Source: Pseudomonas sp. ICMP22404
GTDB taxonomy: Bacteria > Pseudomonadota > Gammaproteobacteria > Pseudomonadales > Pseudomonadaceae
NCBI RefSeq assembly: GCF_006227205.1
Contig: NZ_VCNG01000020.1
Location: 1-64,000, forward strand
Length of the DNA: 64,000 nucleotides
Reading direction: 5' to 3'
Part shown: positions 62,604-64,000 of the stretch, one piece after another
Numbering within the stretch: position 1 is the stretch's first letter
How the letters are laid out: every line of letters begins with the position of its first letter
Translations under genes and position numbers: made by a program
The notes under the pieces: model-generated
What the model was told of the DNA's origin: nothing
The model's input: only the letters and a program-made list of their open reading frames with translations
The model's database searches: none

Positions 62604-62972
62604 ATGGCTACCCATGATTCCCCTGTCAACTTTGCCCAGAAATACGCCCTGTTCCAGGATCAGTGGGCCCCTAAGGTCGTGGCTGAAATGAACGACTACC
62701 AGTTCAAGGTCGCCCGGCTCGAAGGCGATTTCGTCTGGCATTCCCACGCCGACACCGATGAAACCTTCATCGTGCTGGAAGGCGAGCTTCGTATCGATTT
62801 TCGCGACGGTGCGGTGACCATCGGCCCTGGCGAGATGTACGTCGTCAAGAAAGGCATCGAACACAAGCCCTGGGCCGCACAGGAAGTGAAAGTGCTGTTG
62901 ATCGAACCGCGTGGGGTCATCAACACGGGGGAAACCCATGAGCGAACGGCGGACAACGATGTCTGGATCTGA
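62604..62972 (+). CDS. Single-domain cupin
   Basis: 122 residues. Cupin motif 1 HSHADTDETFIVLEGELRIDF (His, His, Glu metal ligands) and motif 2 IGPGEMYVVKKGIEHKPWA (His). Probably binds a metal and acts on or senses a small molecule; no substrate known. A weak ribosome site precedes the ATG. Convergent with the amidase gene. Confidence 0.88.
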   Translation: MATHDSPVNFAQKYALFQDQWAPKVVAEMNDYQFKVARLEGDFVWHSHADTDETFIVLEGELRIDFRDGAVTIGPGEMYVVKKGIEHKPWAAQEVKVLLIEPRGVINTGETHERTADNDVWI

Positions 62973-63004
62973 GATCGATCTCCGCACGCTCATCGGAGGG
63001 CGAA

Positions 63005-64000
63005 TCAACCTTTCGGTGCGTGCTCCGTAGGGGACGTTGCTTGGGTATCCCGATCTCCCGCCCACACGGTCGGTCGTCGGCCGCGCCAGGGCATCGCACG
63101 TTCCAGCTGTGCGGCCAGTTGCAGCAGCAGGTCTTCACGACCGTAACCCGTTCCGAATTGCAGCCCGATAGGCAGGCCGCTCCGCGTGTCATGGACCAGG
63201 GGCACGGACATGGCCGGACAACCGCTGACGTTGAATACCGCGGTGAACGGCGAGTAGTTGAATACCCGGGCCATCCACTCGCGCCCGCTGAGTAACTCCT
63301 GTCCGGCGTTGTACTCCCCGATCAACGGGGCGACGTCTGGCAGCGTGGGCGTCAGCAACACGTCGTACTCGGTGAGCACCTGCCCCATGTGCCGGGTCAC
63401 CAGATTCCTATTGTGCATCGCACCCAGCAACTGCATGGCGCTCAAGTCTTGGCCCATGCGGTACAAGGCCAGGGTAGCCGGCTCCAGGGTGCTGGCATCG
63501 ATCGGGCGTCCGGTCGCGCTTGCGAGGGCGTCGATCCAGGCTGCGGTATTGCTGGACCAGAAGCAGGCATTGAGGTCGACGAATGCTTCCCAGCTCAGTC
63601 CGATGTCCGCAGGTACGGGAATGACCCGATGTCCGAGGGTTTCAAGCAACTTGCACACCCGGTCGAGGGCTTCATCCACTGCGGGTGCGTTCAACTGGCC
63701 GTTCAAGGCCCGATGCTGCACGGCAATGCGCAGGGGGCCGGGGTCGCGATTCAACAAGGCGGCATAGGGTCCGGCAGGGGGCGCTACGTGGAACGGGTCG
63801 CCCACGGCGGGACCGTGCAGACAGTCCAGCAAGGCCGCGGTGTCCCGCACCGTCCGGCTCAACACACCGTGCACCGCCAACCCGGACCACACTTCGTCAA
63901 CATAGGGGCCCATGGGCAGACGGCCACGACCTGGCTTGAGACCGAACAGGCCAGTGGACGCGGCGGGCACGCGAATGGAGCCGCCGCCATCGGTGGCATG
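63005..64000 (-). CDS. Amidase-signature enzyme, C-terminal 331 residues
   Basis: The frame runs off the right edge, so the N-terminus, including the catalytic Lys and the first Ser, is missing. The visible part starts HATDGGGSIRVPAASTGLFGLKPGRGRLP, which contains the GGSIR.PA segment with the nucleophile Ser of the amidase-signature family. It continues to the stop at 63005 without interruption. The family hydrolyses amides (examples: glutamyl-tRNA amidotransferase A, 6-aminohexanoate dimer hydrolase). Substrate unknown. Confidence 0.88.
   Translation of the reverse strand, partial: HATDGGGSIRVPAASTGLFGLKPGRGRLPMGPYVDEVWSGLAVHGVLSRTVRDTAALLDCLHGPAVGDPFHVAPPAGPYAALLNRDPGPLRIAVQHRALNGQLNAPAVDEALDRVCKLLETLGHRVIPVPADIGLSWEAFVDLNACFWSSNTAAWIDALASATGRPIDASTLEPATLALYRMGQDLSAMQLLGAMHNRNLVTRHMGQVLTEYDVLLTPTLPDVAPLIGEYNAGQELLSGREWMARVFNYSPFTAVFNVSGCPAMSVPLVHDTRSGLPIGLQFGTGYGREDLLLQLAAQLERAMPWRGRRPTVWAGDRDTQATSPTEHAPKG

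Overview
The window is a 64-kb chromosomal stretch from a Pseudomonas of the fluorescens group. Three things point there. The intergenic spaces carry the typical fluorescens-group REP repeats (arms GTGGGAGC..GCTCGCGA and GTGGCGAGGGG..CCCCTCGCCAC). The coding DNA is GC-rich. The housekeeping genes (hrpA, aceK, cysK, rnd, ycgL, pxp genes) closely match Pseudomonas families. I see no tRNA, rRNA, CRISPR array or insertion sequence. The one autonomous mobile element is a group II intron.

Layout. 1-405: start of a two-partner-secretion transporter, cut by the left edge. 589-4045: two ~200-bp composite palindromes in mirror orientation enclose a BNR-propeller/cytochrome c-like exported protein and a small exported protein. 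4061-6898: divergent SrmB-like DEAD-box helicase and MscS-family channel. 7292-9837: YcaC-like hydrolase, LysR regulator and DMT exporter. 9914-13044: hybrid sensor kinase, azoreductase and a small exported protein. 13095-17313: a co-directional run of LysR regulator, alpha/beta hydrolase, periplasmic PpiA and an ABC exporter. 17384-21088: FemAB-like acyltransferase, outer-membrane porin, and an ECF sigma/anti-sigma pair. 21166-33019: KAS III-like condensing enzyme, HrpA, AceK, two EamA transporters, LpxO and CysK.

33151-36561: DUF748 protein, then a MoxR ATPase with its von Willebrand partner. 36667-40387: an operon of MFS carrier followed by pxpA-pxpB-pxpC, which share 4-bp overlaps and encode 5-oxoprolinase. 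40708-42572: three small minus-strand genes. 42587-45009: the group II intron with its reverse transcriptase, inserted just upstream of the 42572 gene; 45010-45508 is a structured, GC-poorer stretch of unclear origin. 45509-50945: oligopeptidase B, a cyclic-nucleotide-domain protein, a SpeE-like protein, a YajD nuclease, a SPOUT methyltransferase and a membrane protein. 51007-51266: a 57-bp tandem array. 51268-59704: a degenerate M61-like protein, YcgN, a hydroxyacid dehydrogenase, rnd-ycgL, a methyltransferase, EptA, and a PuuA-like glutamine synthetase. 60223-64000: an HTH-only LysR fragment, CHMI-like tautomerase, LysR regulator, YegP-like protein, cupin and a partial amidase.

Functional links. 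LpxO and EptA both modify lipid A. The MFS-pxp operon looks like an import-and-open pathway for 5-oxoproline. The porin and the ECF/anti-sigma operon converge on a strong terminator. The most unusual content is the repeat architecture. The ~200-bp composite palindromes, a tandem array built from one arm of the same palindrome, and a second family of nested palindromes in which both arms carry the same extra block suggest active remodelling of REP-derived DNA.
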